Positions 1-13,816 of a DNA stretch of 64,000 bases are shown piece by piece; the stretch's first letter is position 1; every line of letters begins with the position of its first letter. The translations under genes were made by a program, and so were the position numbers. The notes beneath the pieces were generated by a model. That model was not told where the DNA came from. It searched no databases and saw nothing but the letters and a program-made list of their open reading frames with translations. Location of the stretch: the NCBI RefSeq assembly GCF_014851685.1, contig NZ_JACVAC010000001.1, positions 186,001 through 250,000 on the forward strand. The letters run 5' to 3'. The stretch is from Pseudomonas sp. PDM05. GTDB taxonomy: Bacteria > Pseudomonadota > Gammaproteobacteria > Pseudomonadales > Pseudomonadaceae.

Positions 1-231
1 TTCACGGTCTTCATCGTGGACTGGAATAAGTGGCGTTGTGGAGTCGATAAACTCCTGCAGGTCATGCTTGAGTTTGTCGAGGTTGGCGCCGCACGCACGC
101 AAGACGGTGGCGGCAGCTTCGTTATCCAAAAGTGCCAGCAGCAGGTGTTCGACGGTCATGAATTCATGACGTTTCGAACGAGCCTCCTTGAAGGCAAGAT
201 TGAGGGTGACTTCGAGCTCGCGGTTTAACAT
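1..231 (-). CDS. clpA: ClpA, ATP-dependent Clp protease ATP-binding subunit (N-terminal part only)
   Basis: The first 77 codons of ClpA are present and the gene runs off the left edge. ClpA is the AAA+ unfoldase that feeds substrates, including N-end-rule proteins delivered by ClpS, into the ClpP protease in the cytoplasm. The translation starts MLNRELEVTLNLAF and continues through EFMTVEHLLLALL and LRACGANLDKL, the conserved first repeat of the Clp N-domain, which is where ClpS docks. It lies 29 bp downstream of clpS on the same strand, the usual adaptor-unfoldase pair. The AAA+ modules cannot be seen. Confidence 0.95.
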   Translation of the reverse strand, partial: MLNRELEVTLNLAFKEARSKRHEFMTVEHLLLALLDNEAAATVLRACGANLDKLKHDLQEFIDSTTPLIPVHDEDRE

Positions 232-260
232 AGCTTCACCTCATACCCAAGTGGTCGGCG

Positions 261-629
261 TTAACCGTCCTTCTCGATTTCACAGAGTAGCGGATGCTGG
301 CTTTCCCTGGCGTACTGGTTGACCTGCATGGCCTTTGTCTCGGCGATGTCGCGGGTAAACACTCCACATACTGCCCGTCCTTCTGTATGAACGGCCAGCA
401 TTACCTTGGTCGCCAACTCGCGGTTCAGGTTAAAAAACACCTCGAGCACTTCGACGACGAAATCCATCGGTGTGTAGTCATCATTGAACAAAACCACCTT
501 GTACATCGGCGGCGCCTGTAGAGCAGGCTTGGCCTCCTGAACAGCAATGCCTGCAGAACCGTCGTCGTCATGTTCCTGATCCGGGCGATCCTGATTGAAT
601 GTTAGTCGAATCTGGCTGTTTGCATGCAT
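261..629 (-). CDS. clpS: ClpS, ATP-dependent Clp protease adaptor
   Basis: This 122-residue protein has the ClpS core from about residue 40 to the end ([18 protein letters not shown], then the [16 protein letters not shown] region). It follows a variable N-terminal tail rich in Asp and Gln. ClpS binds N-degron substrates and the ClpA N-domain, switching ClpAP from SsrA-tagged to N-end-rule proteins. The length is typical of Pseudomonas ClpS. It is co-oriented with clpA, 29 bp upstream of it, and divergent from cspD, an arrangement also known in other gammaproteobacteria. Confidence 0.96.
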   Translation of the reverse strand: MHANSQIRLTFNQDRPDQEHDDDGSAGIAVQEAKPALQAPPMYKVVLFNDDYTPMDFVVEVLEVFFNLNRELATKVMLAVHTEGRAVCGVFTRDIAETKAMQVNQYARESQHPLLCEIEKDG

Positions 630-853
630 GGAAAGAAAGGTTCGTCAGTGGTTCAAATACAGTGGTGGGGGCGACCTGTCAGAATTTCAACTCTGACCGA
701 CTGGTCGCCTTGACTATCGGCAAATCGGTGTTACAACCAATAGAACCCACAGTGGGTAAAAAAGGTCCGCGCAGTCAACCTTATTTATTCGGGTTAGGAC
801 GGATAAACTGGATGATACTCCAGTGATGGAGTCTGGTGCAGAGGGATATGGAG

Positions 854-1120
854 ATGGCAAGCGGTAAGGTCAAGTGGTTCAACAATGCCAAGGGATACGG
901 CTTCGTCAACGAAGAGGGCAAGAGTGACGATCTTTTTGCCCATTACTCAGCAATCACCATGGAAGGTTATAAAACGCTGAAAGCCGGCCAACCTGTGAGT
1001 TTTGACATAATTCAAGGACCTAAAGGGCTGCACGCCGTAAACATCTCTGCGGTTACGGCGGATACCCCTGCAAAACCTGCAACAACCACGGCTCATAAAG
1101 AAAAGAAATTAACGGCCTAA
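854..1120 (+). CDS. cspD: CspD-like cold-shock domain protein
   Basis: This is an 88-residue nucleic-acid-binding cold-shock protein. RNP1 (KGYGFV, residues 13-18) and RNP2 (DLFAH, residues 26-30) are intact. A roughly 20-residue Ala/Thr/Lys tail follows the cold-shock fold, as in CspD, a stationary-phase single-strand binder that inhibits replication. The frame is open upstream from a GTG at 836 and an ATG at 848. I chose the ATG at 854 because the GAGGG at 841-845 is well spaced only for that start and the protein then begins MASGKVKWF like its relatives. It is divergent from clpS. Confidence 0.93.
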   Translation: MASGKVKWFNNAKGYGFVNEEGKSDDLFAHYSAITMEGYKTLKAGQPVSFDIIQGPKGLHAVNISAVTADTPAKPATTTAHKEKKLTA

Positions 1121-1146
1121 CCGCCACTGAGCCTGGAGGTTGCAGT

Positions 1147-1189
1147 AAAAAAAACGGCCATCCCACTCAAACCGGGATGGCCGTTTTTT
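1147..1189 (+). terminator. Rho-independent terminator after cspD, probably bidirectional with icd
   Basis: An inverted repeat (ACGGCCATCCC / GGGATGGCCGT) has an A-run on its left and a T-run on its right, so it can terminate both the rightward cspD transcript and the leftward icd transcript, whose stop codon is at 1203. Confidence 0.9.
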
Positions 1190-1202
1190 GTATGCCAGCC
1201 TT

Positions 1203-2459
1203 TTACATATGCGAAATCAACGCATCGCCAAAGCCCGACGACGACACCAACTTCGCCCCTTCCATCAAGCGCTCGAAATCATAGGTCACAGTCTTGGCCG
1301 AAATCGCACCATTGGTCCCCTTGATGATCAGGTCTGCCGCTTCCGTCCAGCCCATGTGGCGCAACATCATTTCCGCCGACAGGATCAGCGACCCCGGGTT
1401 GACCTGATCCTTGCCCGCGTACTTGGGCGCGGTGCCGTGGGTGGCTTCGAACATCGCCACGGTATCGGACAGGTTGGCGCCCGGCGCAATACCGATACCG
1501 CCCACCTCTGCCGCCAGGGCGTCGGACAAGTAATCGCCGTTCAGGTTAAGCGTGGCAATCACATCGTACTCAGCCGGGCGCAGCAGGATCTGCTGAAGCA
1601 TGGCGTCGGCAATGGCATCTTTAACCACGACATTCTTGCCAGTCTTTGGATTCTTGAACTGCATCCACGGGCCGCCATCGAGCAGCGTGGCACCAAACTC
1701 CTCAGCTGCCACTTCATAGGCCCACTCCTTGAAGGCCCCCTCGGTGAACTTCATGATGTTGCCTTTATGCACGATGGTCAGGGAGTCGCGGTCGTTATCC
1801 ACGACATACTGAAGCGCTTTACGCGCCAGACGCTTGGTGCCCTCTTTGGACACCGGCTTCACACCGATCCCGCAATCCTGGTCGAAACGGATCTTGGTAA
1901 CGCCCATTTCCTCCTTGAGGAACTTGATGACCTTGATCGCTTCCGGAGAACCGGCCTTCCACTCGATACCGGCGTAAATGTCCTCGGAGTTCTCGCGGAA
2001 GATGGTCATATCCACATCTCCCGGCTTCTTGACCGGGCTCGGCACGCCTTCGAACCAGCGCACCGGACGCAGGCACACATACAGGTCGAGCTGTTGGCGC
2101 AAGGCCACGTTCAGCGAACGGATGCCACCGCCGACCGGCGTGGTCAACGGCCCCTTGATGGAAACCACGTAATCCTTGACCGCATCCAGGGTCTCCTGGG
2201 GCAGCCAGGTGTCCTGGTCGTAGACTTGAGTCGCCTTCTCGCCGGCATAAACCTCCATCCACGAGATCTTGCGCTTGCCGCCGTAGGCCTTTTCAACAGC
2301 TGCGTCGACCACCTTGATCATCACCGGGCTGATGTCGACGCCGATACCATCACCCTCGATAAAAGGGATGATCGGGTTATTAGGAACATTGAGAGAATGG
2401 TCTGCATTGACGGTGATTTTGTCGCCGACGGCTGGAACCTGAATCTTCTTGTATCCCAT
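1203..2459 (-). CDS. icd: Isocitrate dehydrogenase, NADP-dependent, homodimeric (Icd type)
   Basis: This 418-residue enzyme decarboxylates isocitrate to 2-oxoglutarate in the TCA cycle. The sequence from [15 protein letters not shown] through [14 protein letters not shown] is the classic beginning of E. coli-type Icd. The GGGIRSLN loop carries Ser115, equivalent to the serine phosphorylated by AceK when carbon must be diverted to glyoxylate. The NADP-binding end ([27 protein letters not shown]) is complete. The frame is open further upstream, but a GGAG six bases before the ATG at 2459 supports the chosen start. It is divergent from the unrelated monomeric isocitrate dehydrogenase at 2953. 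Confidence 0.97.
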   Translation of the reverse strand: MGYKKIQVPAVGDKITVNADHSLNVPNNPIIPFIEGDGIGVDISPVMIKVVDAAVEKAYGGKRKISWMEVYAGEKATQVYDQDTWLPQETLDAVKDYVVSIKGPLTTPVGGGIRSLNVALRQQLDLYVCLRPVRWFEGVPSPVKKPGDVDMTIFRENSEDIYAGIEWKAGSPEAIKVIKFLKEEMGVTKIRFDQDCGIGVKPVSKEGTKRLARKALQYVVDNDRDSLTIVHKGNIMKFTEGAFKEWAYEVAAEEFGATLLDGGPWMQFKNPKTGKNVVVKDAIADAMLQQILLRPAEYDVIATLNLNGDYLSDALAAEVGGIGIAPGANLSDTVAMFEATHGTAPKYAGKDQVNPGSLILSAEMMLRHMGWTEAADLIIKGTNGAISAKTVTYDFERLMEGAKLVSSSGFGDALISHM

Positions 2460-5178
<2,719 letters not shown>

Positions 5179-5198
5179 GGTTGTAAGGATGCAAAGAA

Positions 5199-5225
5199 GC
5201 CCCGGCCCAGCGCCGGGGTTTCTGT
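5199..5225 (+). terminator. Rho-independent terminator after idh
   Basis: A CCCCGGC / GCCGGGG hairpin (5200-5218) is followed by a T-rich stretch, 21 bp after the idh stop codon. Confidence 0.85.
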
Positions 5226-5262
5226 TTGCGGACACCCCCGATTGCATTGAAGAAACCCAATC

Positions 5263-5358
5263 CAATGTGGGAGCTGGCTTGCCTGCGATAGCTGTCTGCC
5301 CACTGAGACAGCTGTAGCTGACCCACCGCCATCACAGGCAAGCCAGCTCCCACATTGA
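5263..5358. repeat. REP doublet (REPIN-like)
   Basis: Two REP cores in inverted orientation (GTGGGAGCTGGCTTGCCTG and its reverse complement) flank a spacer of about 55 bp that contains GTAGCTGACCCACCG. The same spacer sequence recurs in the doublet at 55558-55649. Confidence 0.9.
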
Positions 5359-5396
5359 CCAGGTTTCTCCGGCCACATCATCCTTGAGACTCGCTT

Positions 5397-5843
5397 ATGA
5401 CCTGGCAACCCCACATCACCGTCGCCACCATCGTCGAAGACAACGGCCGTTTCCTTATGGTCGAAGAACTCAAAAACGGCCGCGCCGTGCTCAACCAACC
5501 CGCCGGCCATCTCGACCCGCACGAAACCCTCACCGAAGCCGCTGTGCGCGAAACCCTCGAAGAAACCGGCTGGGATGTCGAAGCCACCGGCATCGTCGGC
5601 ATCTACCTGTACACCGCGCCGAGCAACGGCGTGACCTATCAGCGGGTTTGCTTCATCGCCAAGGCTCTCAAACACCACCCCGACTACCCACTCGACGAAG
5701 GCATCCTGCGTGCCCGCTGGCTGAGCCGTGACGACCTGCTGGCCGTGCGCGACGACTGGCGCAGCGAGCTGATCATCCGCTGTATTGATGATTATCTGGC
5801 CGGCCAGCGTCACAGTCTCGAATTGATCCGCCCTTCTCTTTAG
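5397..5843 (+). CDS. nudJ: NUDIX hydrolase, NudJ-like phosphatase
   Basis: This 148-residue cytoplasmic hydrolase has a complete Nudix box: G37, E43, R51, E52, E55, E56 and G58 fit GX5EX7REUXEEXGU. NudJ hydrolyses nucleoside tri- and diphosphates and the thiamine pyrimidine pyrophosphate HMP-PP. The assignment to NudJ rather than another Nudix clade rests on overall sequence and on its place directly upstream of mnmA, the same order as nudJ-mnmA in E. coli. The real substrate cannot be read from sequence. Confidence 0.88.
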   Translation: MTWQPHITVATIVEDNGRFLMVEELKNGRAVLNQPAGHLDPHETLTEAAVRETLEETGWDVEATGIVGIYLYTAPSNGVTYQRVCFIAKALKHHPDYPLDEGILRARWLSRDDLLAVRDDWRSELIIRCIDDYLAGQRHSLELIRPSL

Positions 5844-5902
5844 CCTTGAAGGCCCGAGCCTGATAGAATCGCGTCCTTTTTCAAGACACCCGTTGAAACC
5901 CT

Positions 5903-7027
5903 ATGCGTGATCCAGCCCCTTCTGACACACAAAAGAAGCGCGTCATCGTCGGCATGTCCGGCGGCGTGGATTCTTCCGTTTCCGCCGTTCTGCTCATGGA
6001 GCAGGGTTATGAGGTGGAAGGCCTGTTCATGAAGAACTGGGAAGAAGACGATGGAACGGAATATTGCACCGCCATGGACGACCTGGCGGACGCCCAGGCC
6101 GTGTGCGACAAGATCGGCATCAAGCTGCACACCGCCAACTTCGCCGCCGAGTACTGGGACAACGTGTTCGAGCACTTCCTGGCTGAATACAAGGCCGGTC
6201 GCACGCCGAACCCGGACATCCTGTGCAACCGCGAAATCAAGTTCAAGGCGTTCCTCGACTACGCCATGATGCTTGGCGCCGATCTGATTGCCACTGGCCA
6301 CTACGTGCGCCGCCGCGATGTCGACGGCCGCACCGAACTGCTCAAGGGCCTGGACCCAAACAAGGACCAGAGCTACTTCCTGCACGCCGTCGGCGGCGAA
6401 CAGATCGCCAAGACCCTGTTCCCGGTGGGTGAGCTGGAAAAGCCCGAAGTGCGCAAGATCGCCGAGCAACACGGCCTGGCCACCGCCAAGAAGAAGGATT
6501 CCACCGGGATCTGCTTTATCGGCGAGCGCCGCTTCAGTGACTTCCTCAAGCAATACCTGCCAGCACAACCTGGCGAAATCAAAACCACCGACGGTGAAGT
6601 GATCGGCCGCCACCACGGCCTGATGTACCACACCATCGGCCAGCGCCAGGGCCTGGGCATCGGCGGCCTGAAAGACGCCGGCGAAGAGCCGTGGTACGTG
6701 CTGATCAAAGACCTGGAGCACAACGAGCTGATCGTGGGCCAGGGCAATGAACATCCATTGCTGTTCTCCGGCGCCCTGCTCGCTTCGGAAATCTACTGGG
6801 TCAACCCGATCGACCTGAGCACCCCACGCCGCCTGACCGCCAAAGTGCGCTATCGCCAGAGCGACCAGCCATGCACCCTGGAAAAAACCGCTACAGGCTA
6901 CCGCGCAACCTTCGATGACCCGCAGCGCGCGGTCACTCCAGGCCAATCCGTGGTGTTCTATGACGGCGAAATCTGCCTGGGCGGCGGCGTGATTGAAATC
7001 GCCGAAGCCTGGAGCCAAAAGGCATGA
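5903..7027 (+). CDS. mnmA: tRNA-specific 2-thiouridylase MnmA
   Basis: This 374-residue enzyme inserts sulfur at U34 of tRNA-Lys, -Glu and -Gln, using persulfide relayed from IscS through the Tus proteins. The ATP-binding PP-loop ([10 protein letters not shown], residues 17-26) and both catalytic cysteines, C108 in the NPDILCNRE motif and C204 in the TGICFIGER motif, are present. It lies between nudJ and hflD. Its stop overlaps the hflD start by four bases (ATGA), indicating translational coupling. Confidence 0.97.
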   Translation: MRDPAPSDTQKKRVIVGMSGGVDSSVSAVLLMEQGYEVEGLFMKNWEEDDGTEYCTAMDDLADAQAVCDKIGIKLHTANFAAEYWDNVFEHFLAEYKAGRTPNPDILCNREIKFKAFLDYAMMLGADLIATGHYVRRRDVDGRTELLKGLDPNKDQSYFLHAVGGEQIAKTLFPVGELEKPEVRKIAEQHGLATAKKKDSTGICFIGERRFSDFLKQYLPAQPGEIKTTDGEVIGRHHGLMYHTIGQRQGLGIGGLKDAGEEPWYVLIKDLEHNELIVGQGNEHPLLFSGALLASEIYWVNPIDLSTPRRLTAKVRYRQSDQPCTLEKTATGYRATFDDPQRAVTPGQSVVFYDGEICLGGGVIEIAEAWSQKA

Positions 7028-7647
7028 GCCCGACCCAGGAGCAATTGACGGCACTGGGCGGGGTTTTCCTCGCCGCTGTATTGGTGGACAAGATCGCCAA
7101 GACCGGCCAGGTCACCGAGGCCGGCCTGACCTGCATGCTCGGCAGCCTGCTGATCCGCGACCCCAAGGACACCCTGGAAGTCTACGGTGGCGACGACCTG
7201 GCACTGCGCGAAGGATATCGCGCGCTGATCGGCGCCCTGGAACGCGACCCCAGCACCCTGCAGCGCGAACCGTTGCGCTACGCCCTGTCGATGCTCGGGC
7301 TGGAGCGTCAACTGGCCAAGCGCGAGGATATGCTGGAGATCATCGGCAAGCGCCTGCCGCAGATTCAGTCCCAGGTGGAACACTTCGGCCCCGCCCACGA
7401 AAACGTGATCGCGGCCTGTGGTGCGCTGTACCAGGACACCTTGAGCACCTTGCGCCAGCGGATCCAGGTGCACGGCGACATGCGCAACCTGCAACAACCG
7501 AACAACGCCTCGAAAATCCGCGCCCTGCTCCTGGCCGGTATTCGTTCGGCGCGACTGTGGCGCCAGTTGGGCGGTCATCGTTGGCAGTTGGTCATCAGCC
7601 GTCGCAAATTGCTCAAAGAGCTTTACCCGTTGATGCGCAACGAATAA
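7024..7647 (+). CDS. hflD: HflD, high-frequency lysogenization protein homolog
   Basis: This 207-residue protein is largely helical and matches the HflD family in length and in conserved segments ([41 protein letters not shown] end). In E. coli HflD sits at the inner membrane and antagonises lambda CII; its normal cellular role is unclear. It starts inside the mnmA stop codon, and purB follows after a terminator, giving the conserved mnmA-hflD-purB order. Confidence 0.93.
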   Translation: MSPTQEQLTALGGVFLAAVLVDKIAKTGQVTEAGLTCMLGSLLIRDPKDTLEVYGGDDLALREGYRALIGALERDPSTLQREPLRYALSMLGLERQLAKREDMLEIIGKRLPQIQSQVEHFGPAHENVIAACGALYQDTLSTLRQRIQVHGDMRNLQQPNNASKIRALLLAGIRSARLWRQLGGHRWQLVISRRKLLKELYPLMRNE

Positions 7648-7685
7648 GTCGCAGCAACAAGCGTTTTTCAAGCCGTTACGCGTAA

Positions 7686-9143
<1,458 letters not shown>

Positions 9144-9164
9144 TCATCGCAAGACCCTTTGAGA

Positions 9165-9190
9165 CGCCCGGCCGCGCCGGGCGTTTTTAT
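9165..9190 (+). terminator. Rho-independent terminator after purB
   Basis: A perfect 8-bp stem CGCCCGGC / GCCGGGCG with a 3-nt loop is followed by five Ts. Confidence 0.9.
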
Positions 9191-9227
9191 TCCAGTCTGA
9201 AAAGTGCTTTATTTCAATAGGTTACAC

Positions 9228-10394
9228 ATGAATCCTGACATCCCTCTTCAACTTCTGGGCGGCATCACGGCACGGGAATTCCTGCGCGATTACTGGCAGA
9301 AAAAGCCGCTGCTGATCCGCCAGGCCATCCCTGACTTCGAAAGCCCGATCGACGCCGACGAACTGGCCGGCCTGGCCCTTGAAGAAGAAGTCGAGTCGCG
9401 CCTGGTGATCGAACACGGCGAGCGTCCGTGGGAGCTGCGTCGCGGCCCGTTCGCCGAAGATGCCTTCAGCACCCTGCCCGAGCGCGAGTGGACCCTGCTG
9501 GTGCAAGCGGTTGACCAGTTCGTACCGGAAGTCGCCGAGCTGCTGGAGCAGTTCCGCTTCCTGCCAAGCTGGCGCATCGACGACGTGATGATCAGCTTCG
9601 CCGCGCCGGGTGGCAGCGTCGGCCCGCACTTCGACAACTACGACGTGTTCCTGCTGCAAGCCCAGGGCAAGCGCAACTGGAAGATCGGCCAGATGTGCAG
9701 CTCCGAAAGTCCGCTGCTGCAGCACGCCGACCTGCGCATCCTCGCCGAATTCGAAGAAAGCGCCGAGTGGGTGCTGGAGCCGGGCGATATGCTCTACCTG
9801 CCACCGCGCCTGGCGCACTTCGGCATCGCCGAAGATGACTGCATGACCTACTCAGTCGGCTTCCGCGCACCAAGTGCCGCCGAAGTGCTGACCCACTTCA
9901 CCGACTTCCTCGCCCAATACCTGACCGACGAAGAGCGCTACACCGACGCCGATGCCCAGCCGGTCAGCGATCCGCACCAGATCCAGAGCGACGCCCTCGA
10001 CCGCCTGAAAAGCCTGCTGGCCGAGCACATGAGTGATGAGCGCATGCTGCTGACCTGGTTCGGCCAGTTCATGACCGAGCCGCGCTACCCTGAACTGGTT
10101 GCCGGTGAGGAACTGGGCGAAGAAGACTTCATCAGCGCCCTGCAAGACGGTGCGATCCTGGTGCGCAACCCGAGCGCGCGCATGGCCTGGTCGGAAGTGG
10201 ACGACGATGTACTGCTGTTCGCCAGCGGCCAGAGCCGTTACCTGCCGGGCAAACTGCGCGAGCTGCTGAAACTGGTGTGCTCCGCCGACGCCCTGCACGC
10301 CGAGAACCTCGGCCCATGGCTGGCCGACGAAGACGGCCGCGATCTGCTGTGCGAACTGGTCAAGCAAGGAAGCCTGGGGTTTGCCGATGAATAA
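9228..10394 (+). CDS. roxA: JmjC-type ribosomal protein uL16 arginine hydroxylase (RoxA/YcfD family)
   Basis: This 388-residue Fe(II)/2-oxoglutarate oxygenase of the ribosomal oxygenase family hydroxylates an arginine of ribosomal protein L16 in E. coli. The metal ligands are visible as H134-x-D136 (GPHFDNYD) and the distal H197 (PPRLAHFGIAED). The N-terminal part, LGGITAREFLRDYWQKKPLLIR, is typical, and a C-terminal winged-helix region of about 150 residues follows. The start is the ATG at 9228. The last eight bases overlap the following acetyltransferase gene. Confidence 0.92.
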   Translation: MNPDIPLQLLGGITAREFLRDYWQKKPLLIRQAIPDFESPIDADELAGLALEEEVESRLVIEHGERPWELRRGPFAEDAFSTLPEREWTLLVQAVDQFVPEVAELLEQFRFLPSWRIDDVMISFAAPGGSVGPHFDNYDVFLLQAQGKRNWKIGQMCSSESPLLQHADLRILAEFEESAEWVLEPGDMLYLPPRLAHFGIAEDDCMTYSVGFRAPSAAEVLTHFTDFLAQYLTDEERYTDADAQPVSDPHQIQSDALDRLKSLLAEHMSDERMLLTWFGQFMTEPRYPELVAGEELGEEDFISALQDGAILVRNPSARMAWSEVDDDVLLFASGQSRYLPGKLRELLKLVCSADALHAENLGPWLADEDGRDLLCELVKQGSLGFADE

Positions 10395-10809
10395 GATTCA
10401 CGTAAGTGTCGCGGACTGGCAAAAGGACATCGCTGAGATACGGCGCATTCGTGAAGCGGTATTTATCGCTGAGCAATCGGTTCCACCTGAGCTGGAATGG
10501 GACGCGGACGACGCTGATGCGGTGCATTTCCTCGCATTTGAAGGCGACTTTCCGATTGGCACCGCTCGCCTGCTGCCCAGCGGCGAGATTGGCCGCGTCT
10601 CGGTACTCAAGGACTGGCGCGGGCTGAAAGTCGGCGACAAGCTGATGGAAGCGGTGATCGGCGAAGCCGAGAAACGTGGCCAGACCAAGCAGTTCCTCAG
10701 TGCGCAGGTGTATGCGGCGCCGTTTTACGAGCGGCTGGGCTTCAAGATCGTCAGTGACGAGTTTCTTGAAGTCGGGATTCCGCATGTGGATATGGTGCGC
10801 GAGGGCTGA
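10387..10809 (+). CDS. GNAT-family N-acetyltransferase (YjcF-like)
   Basis: This 140-residue protein has the GNAT fold: beta4 and the acetyl-CoA loop (GRVSVLKDWRGLKVGDKLM, about residues 63-81) and the YAAPFYERLGF motif (about 110-120), ending VGIPHVDM as in YjcF/ElaA-type members. It transfers an acetyl group from acetyl-CoA to an unknown small-molecule or protein substrate. It begins within the roxA stop region (8-bp overlap), so the two are translationally coupled. Confidence 0.88.
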   Translation: MNKIHVSVADWQKDIAEIRRIREAVFIAEQSVPPELEWDADDADAVHFLAFEGDFPIGTARLLPSGEIGRVSVLKDWRGLKVGDKLMEAVIGEAEKRGQTKQFLSAQVYAAPFYERLGFKIVSDEFLEVGIPHVDMVREG

Positions 10810-10825
10810 CTCCAGACCGCGCCGC

Positions 10826-10918
10826 CTGCATCGCAGGCAAGCCAGCCCCCACATTTGACCGAGGCCTCCCCTTGGAATGCGGCCAAAATGTGCGAGCGGG
10901 CTTGCTCGCGAAAGCGAT
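10826..10918. repeat. Degenerate REP doublet
   Basis: Two diverged REP cores in opposite orientation (ATCGCAGGCAAGCCAGCCCC, and GAGCGGGCTTGCTCGCG) are separated by a short spacer downstream of the GNAT gene. Confidence 0.7.
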
Positions 10919-10933
10919 ATCAGCCGCACTACA

Positions 10934-10959
10934 AATGCCCTGCACTGCCAGGGCATTTT
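10934..10959 (+). terminator. Probable terminator hairpin
   Basis: AATGCCCTG / CAGGGCATT forms a 9-bp stem with a 6-nt loop followed by a short T-rich end. It would close the roxA-GNAT unit before the secretin-like gene. Confidence 0.5.
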
Positions 10960-11040
10960 GCCGTCTACGATTCAACAAGCCCCCCATCCAGCCGACAAAC
11001 TGGCACTATCCAGCCTAAATGACTCGCAGAGATAACGGAC

Positions 11041-11775
11041 ATGTCCCTACGCACCCTGCTCACCGCCCTGCTCCTGACCGCCAGCGTCACGGCCATGGCC
11101 GACACCGAAGTCGTCAACCTGAGCAACCGTACCAGCGCCGACCTGCTGCCAGTGGCGCAGAATTTCATTGGCAAGGACGGCACCGTGAGCGCCTACGGTA
11201 ACCAACTGATCGTCAAGGCAGACCCCGCCAAGATCCAGGACCTGCGCGCCCTGCTCTCGCAGCTCGACACCCCGGCCAAGCGCCTGCTGATCACCGTCGA
11301 CACCAACGAGAACAACCAGCAGAGCGGCGACAACCAGACCCGCATCATCAGCTACGGCACCGCCAGCCGTGAAGGCGGCGTGCAGCAGATCCAAGCCAGC
11401 GAAGGTGTACCCGCACTGATCCAGGTCGGCCAGAGCGTTCCGCTGACCACGACCCAGCCGGATGCCTATGGCCGCCCGCAAAACCAGACCCAATACCGCA
11501 ACGTAACCCAGGGATTCTACGTGACCGCCAGCGTCACCGGCGACACCGTGCACCTGGCAATCAGTACCAACCGTGACCGCATGAGCCAGGAACGTCCCGA
11601 TGTAGTGAACGTACAAAGTACCGACACAACTGTCAGCGGGCGCCTGGGTGAGTGGATCACCCTGGCCGGCATCAACCGCGAGACCCAGGCCGACAAATCC
11701 TCCACAACCCGCACCTACTCTACTCGGGGCCGCGATGACCTGACTTTGCGGGTCAAGGTCGACACCCTGAACTGA
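11041..11775 (+). CDS. Exported secretin-like protein (short, orphan)
   Basis: This 244-residue protein has a clear Sec signal peptide (residues 1-20, cleavage near AMA-DTE). Residues about 25-75 (SADLLPVAQNFIGKDGTVSA..., ending LLSQLD) resemble the N1/NolW domain of secretins. The rest carries secretin-like strands (ASEGVPALIQVGQSVPL; GFYVTASVTGDTVHLAI; TVSGRLGEWITLAGI). True GspD/PilQ secretins exceed 500 residues and sit in secretion operons. This one is alone, upstream of aceA, and too short for the full set of N-domains. A periplasmic or outer-membrane location is inferred; function unknown. Confidence 0.7.
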   Translation: MSLRTLLTALLLTASVTAMADTEVVNLSNRTSADLLPVAQNFIGKDGTVSAYGNQLIVKADPAKIQDLRALLSQLDTPAKRLLITVDTNENNQQSGDNQTRIISYGTASREGGVQQIQASEGVPALIQVGQSVPLTTTQPDAYGRPQNQTQYRNVTQGFYVTASVTGDTVHLAISTNRDRMSQERPDVVNVQSTDTTVSGRLGEWITLAGINRETQADKSSTTRTYSTRGRDDLTLRVKVDTLN

Positions 11776-12265
11776 AGCACCAAAAACTGACTGATGAGTC
11801 GTCTTAGACTAAAGATGTAGTGCTTGAAAAATAGCACTACAAAACATTTGACGATCCAAAAAAGCATGGGCATGATGGCCTCGCTCCCGCTAATCAGGGG
11901 CCCTGGCAAGGGCCTTCGGATCGCGCTCCAAGCTACCCACCCGAGCCGATTCGTGTCTGTACCGCCCACAAGGTGTGTTTGACGAGGTTGCGACTGGAAC
12001 GAAGTTGTCCCGAGGGACGGAAGCCAACCAGGTAACCCGGCAATACACTGATGGATCGTACAAAGGCCCACGACGCCCGAAGACCGCCCGCAGTTCGCCT
12101 CTACCTGCTCAACTCCTCCTTGAGTCAATCGTTCATCCCGTCGCATTCCCCCGCCAGACCCGACATGACCGCCTAGGCTTCTGGTCAGCGAGCAGCCCTG
12201 CCCATGCATTGAATGCACGGCTGGAAAACGGATCTTCTAAACAAGACGCGACGAGGTTTACTCCC
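11776..12265. other. Intergenic region upstream of aceA
   Basis: This 490-bp gap holds the aceA promoter and leader. A perfect 8-bp hairpin (GTAGTGCT, 8-nt A-rich loop, AGCACTAC; 11817-11840) lies 42 bp after the secretin-like gene but lacks a T-run on either strand. A smaller GGCCCT / AGGGCC inverted repeat lies near 11899-11914. No protein-coding gene is convincing here. The open frame continuous with aceA upstream of 12266 does not look like ICL sequence. Confidence 0.5.
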
Positions 12266-13591
12266 ATGGCACTGACACGCGAACAGCAAATTGCAGCCCT
12301 CGAAAAAGACTGGGCTGAAAACCCACGCTGGAAAGGCGTGACCCGCGCTTATTCCGCTGCTGACGTCGTCCGCCTGCGTGGCTCGGTTCAACCTGAGCAC
12401 ACCTTTGCAAAACTCGGCGCCGAGAAGCTGTGGAACCTGGTCACCCAAGGGGCCAAGCCTTCCTTCCGTCCCGACAAAGATTTCGTCAACTGCATGGGCG
12501 CCCTCACTGGCGGCCAGGCAGTCCAACAGGTAAAAGCCGGTATCCAGGCGATCTACCTGTCCGGCTGGCAAGTGGCAGCGGACAACAACTCCGCTGAATC
12601 CATGTACCCCGACCAATCGCTGTACCCGGTGGACTCGGTTCCAACCGTGGTCAAGCGCATCAACAACTCGTTCCGTCGTGCCGACCAGATCCAGTGGAAA
12701 GCCGGCAAGAACCCGGGCGACGCAGGCTACATCGACTACTTCGCACCTATCGTGGCTGACGCAGAAGCCGGCTTCGGCGGCGTACTGAACGCCTACGAGC
12801 TGATGAAGAGCATGATCGAGGCTGGCGCTGCGGGCGTGCACTTCGAAGACCAACTGGCTTCGGTGAAGAAATGCGGCCACATGGGCGGCAAGGTACTGGT
12901 CCCAACCCAGGAAGCCGTACAGAAGCTGACCGCTGCCCGTCTGGCGGCTGACGTTGCCGGCACGCCAACCATCATCCTGGCGCGTACCGACGCCAACGCG
13001 GCTGACTTGCTGACCTCGGATTGCGACCCGTACGACAAGCCGTTCGTCACCGGCGAACGTACCCAGGAAGGCTTCTACAAAGTCCGCGCTGGCCTGGACC
13101 AAGCCATTGCCCGTGGCCTGGCCTACGCTCCGTATGCCGACCTGATCTGGTGCGAAACCGCCAAGCCGGACCTGGACGAAGCCCGTCGCTTCGCTGAAGC
13201 GATCAAGAAGGAATACCCGGACCAACTGCTGTCCTACAACTGCTCGCCTTCTTTCAACTGGAAGAAGAACCTGGACGACGCGACCATCGCCAAGTTCCAG
13301 CGCGAACTGTCCGCCATGGGCTACAAGCACCAGTTCATCACCCTGGCCGGCATCCACAACATGTGGCACAGCATGTTCAACCTGGCGCACGACTACGCCC
13401 GCAACGACATGACTGCCTACGTGAAGCTGCAGGAGCAGGAATTCGCTGACGCCGCCAAGGGTTACACTTTCGTGGCGCACCAGCAGGAAGTGGGCACCGG
13501 CTACTTCGACGACATGACCACCGTGATCCAGGGCGGCACCTCGTCCGTGACCGCACTGACCGGCTCGACCGAAGAAGAGCAGTTCCACTAA
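12266..13591 (+). CDS. aceA: Isocitrate lyase
   Basis: This 441-residue enzyme cleaves isocitrate to glyoxylate and succinate, the first step of the glyoxylate shunt needed on acetate and fatty acids. The catalytic signature KKCGH lies at residues 201-205, followed by MGGKVLVPT. The length and ends ([16 protein letters not shown] ... EEEQFH) are those of Pseudomonas ICL. The start at 12266 is supported by GAGG nine bases upstream. The gene lies about 9.8 kb from icd, with which its product competes. A strong terminator follows. Confidence 0.97.
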   Translation: MALTREQQIAALEKDWAENPRWKGVTRAYSAADVVRLRGSVQPEHTFAKLGAEKLWNLVTQGAKPSFRPDKDFVNCMGALTGGQAVQQVKAGIQAIYLSGWQVAADNNSAESMYPDQSLYPVDSVPTVVKRINNSFRRADQIQWKAGKNPGDAGYIDYFAPIVADAEAGFGGVLNAYELMKSMIEAGAAGVHFEDQLASVKKCGHMGGKVLVPTQEAVQKLTAARLAADVAGTPTIILARTDANAADLLTSDCDPYDKPFVTGERTQEGFYKVRAGLDQAIARGLAYAPYADLIWCETAKPDLDEARRFAEAIKKEYPDQLLSYNCSPSFNWKKNLDDATIAKFQRELSAMGYKHQFITLAGIHNMWHSMFNLAHDYARNDMTAYVKLQEQEFADAAKGYTFVAHQQEVGTGYFDDMTTVIQGGTSSVTALTGSTEEEQFH

Positions 13592-13654
13592 GCACCGCGT
13601 ACACGGCCACTGCAGCCCGAAGTAAGACCTAACCGCAGTGCCGCACAAAGATCA

Positions 13655-13682
13655 CGCCCCGACCTGTTCGGGGCGTTTTTTT
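13655..13682 (+). terminator. Rho-independent terminator after aceA
   Basis: A CGCCCC / GGGGCG stem with a 9-nt loop is followed by seven Ts. Confidence 0.9.
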
Positions 13683-13720
13683 GCACAGCTGAAAATCCGA
13701 CCGACACAACACCGATCAAA

Positions 13721-13816
13721 ATGTGGGAGCTGGCTTGCCTGCGATGGCGGTACACCAACCACCGCATTCATTTGCTGACACACCGCCATCGCGGGCAAGC
13801 CCGCTCCCACAAGGGA
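13721..13816. repeat. REP doublet (REPIN-like)
   Basis: GTGGGAGCTGGCTTGCCTGC and the inverted core CGCGGGCAAGCCCGCTCCCAC flank a spacer of about 55 bp between aceA and the nuo operon. Confidence 0.9.

Noticed and set aside
11715..12218. 167-residue minus-strand frame between the secretin-like gene and aceA
   Set aside because: No ribosome site, no family resemblance, and it overlaps the aceA leader and the secretin-like 3' end.
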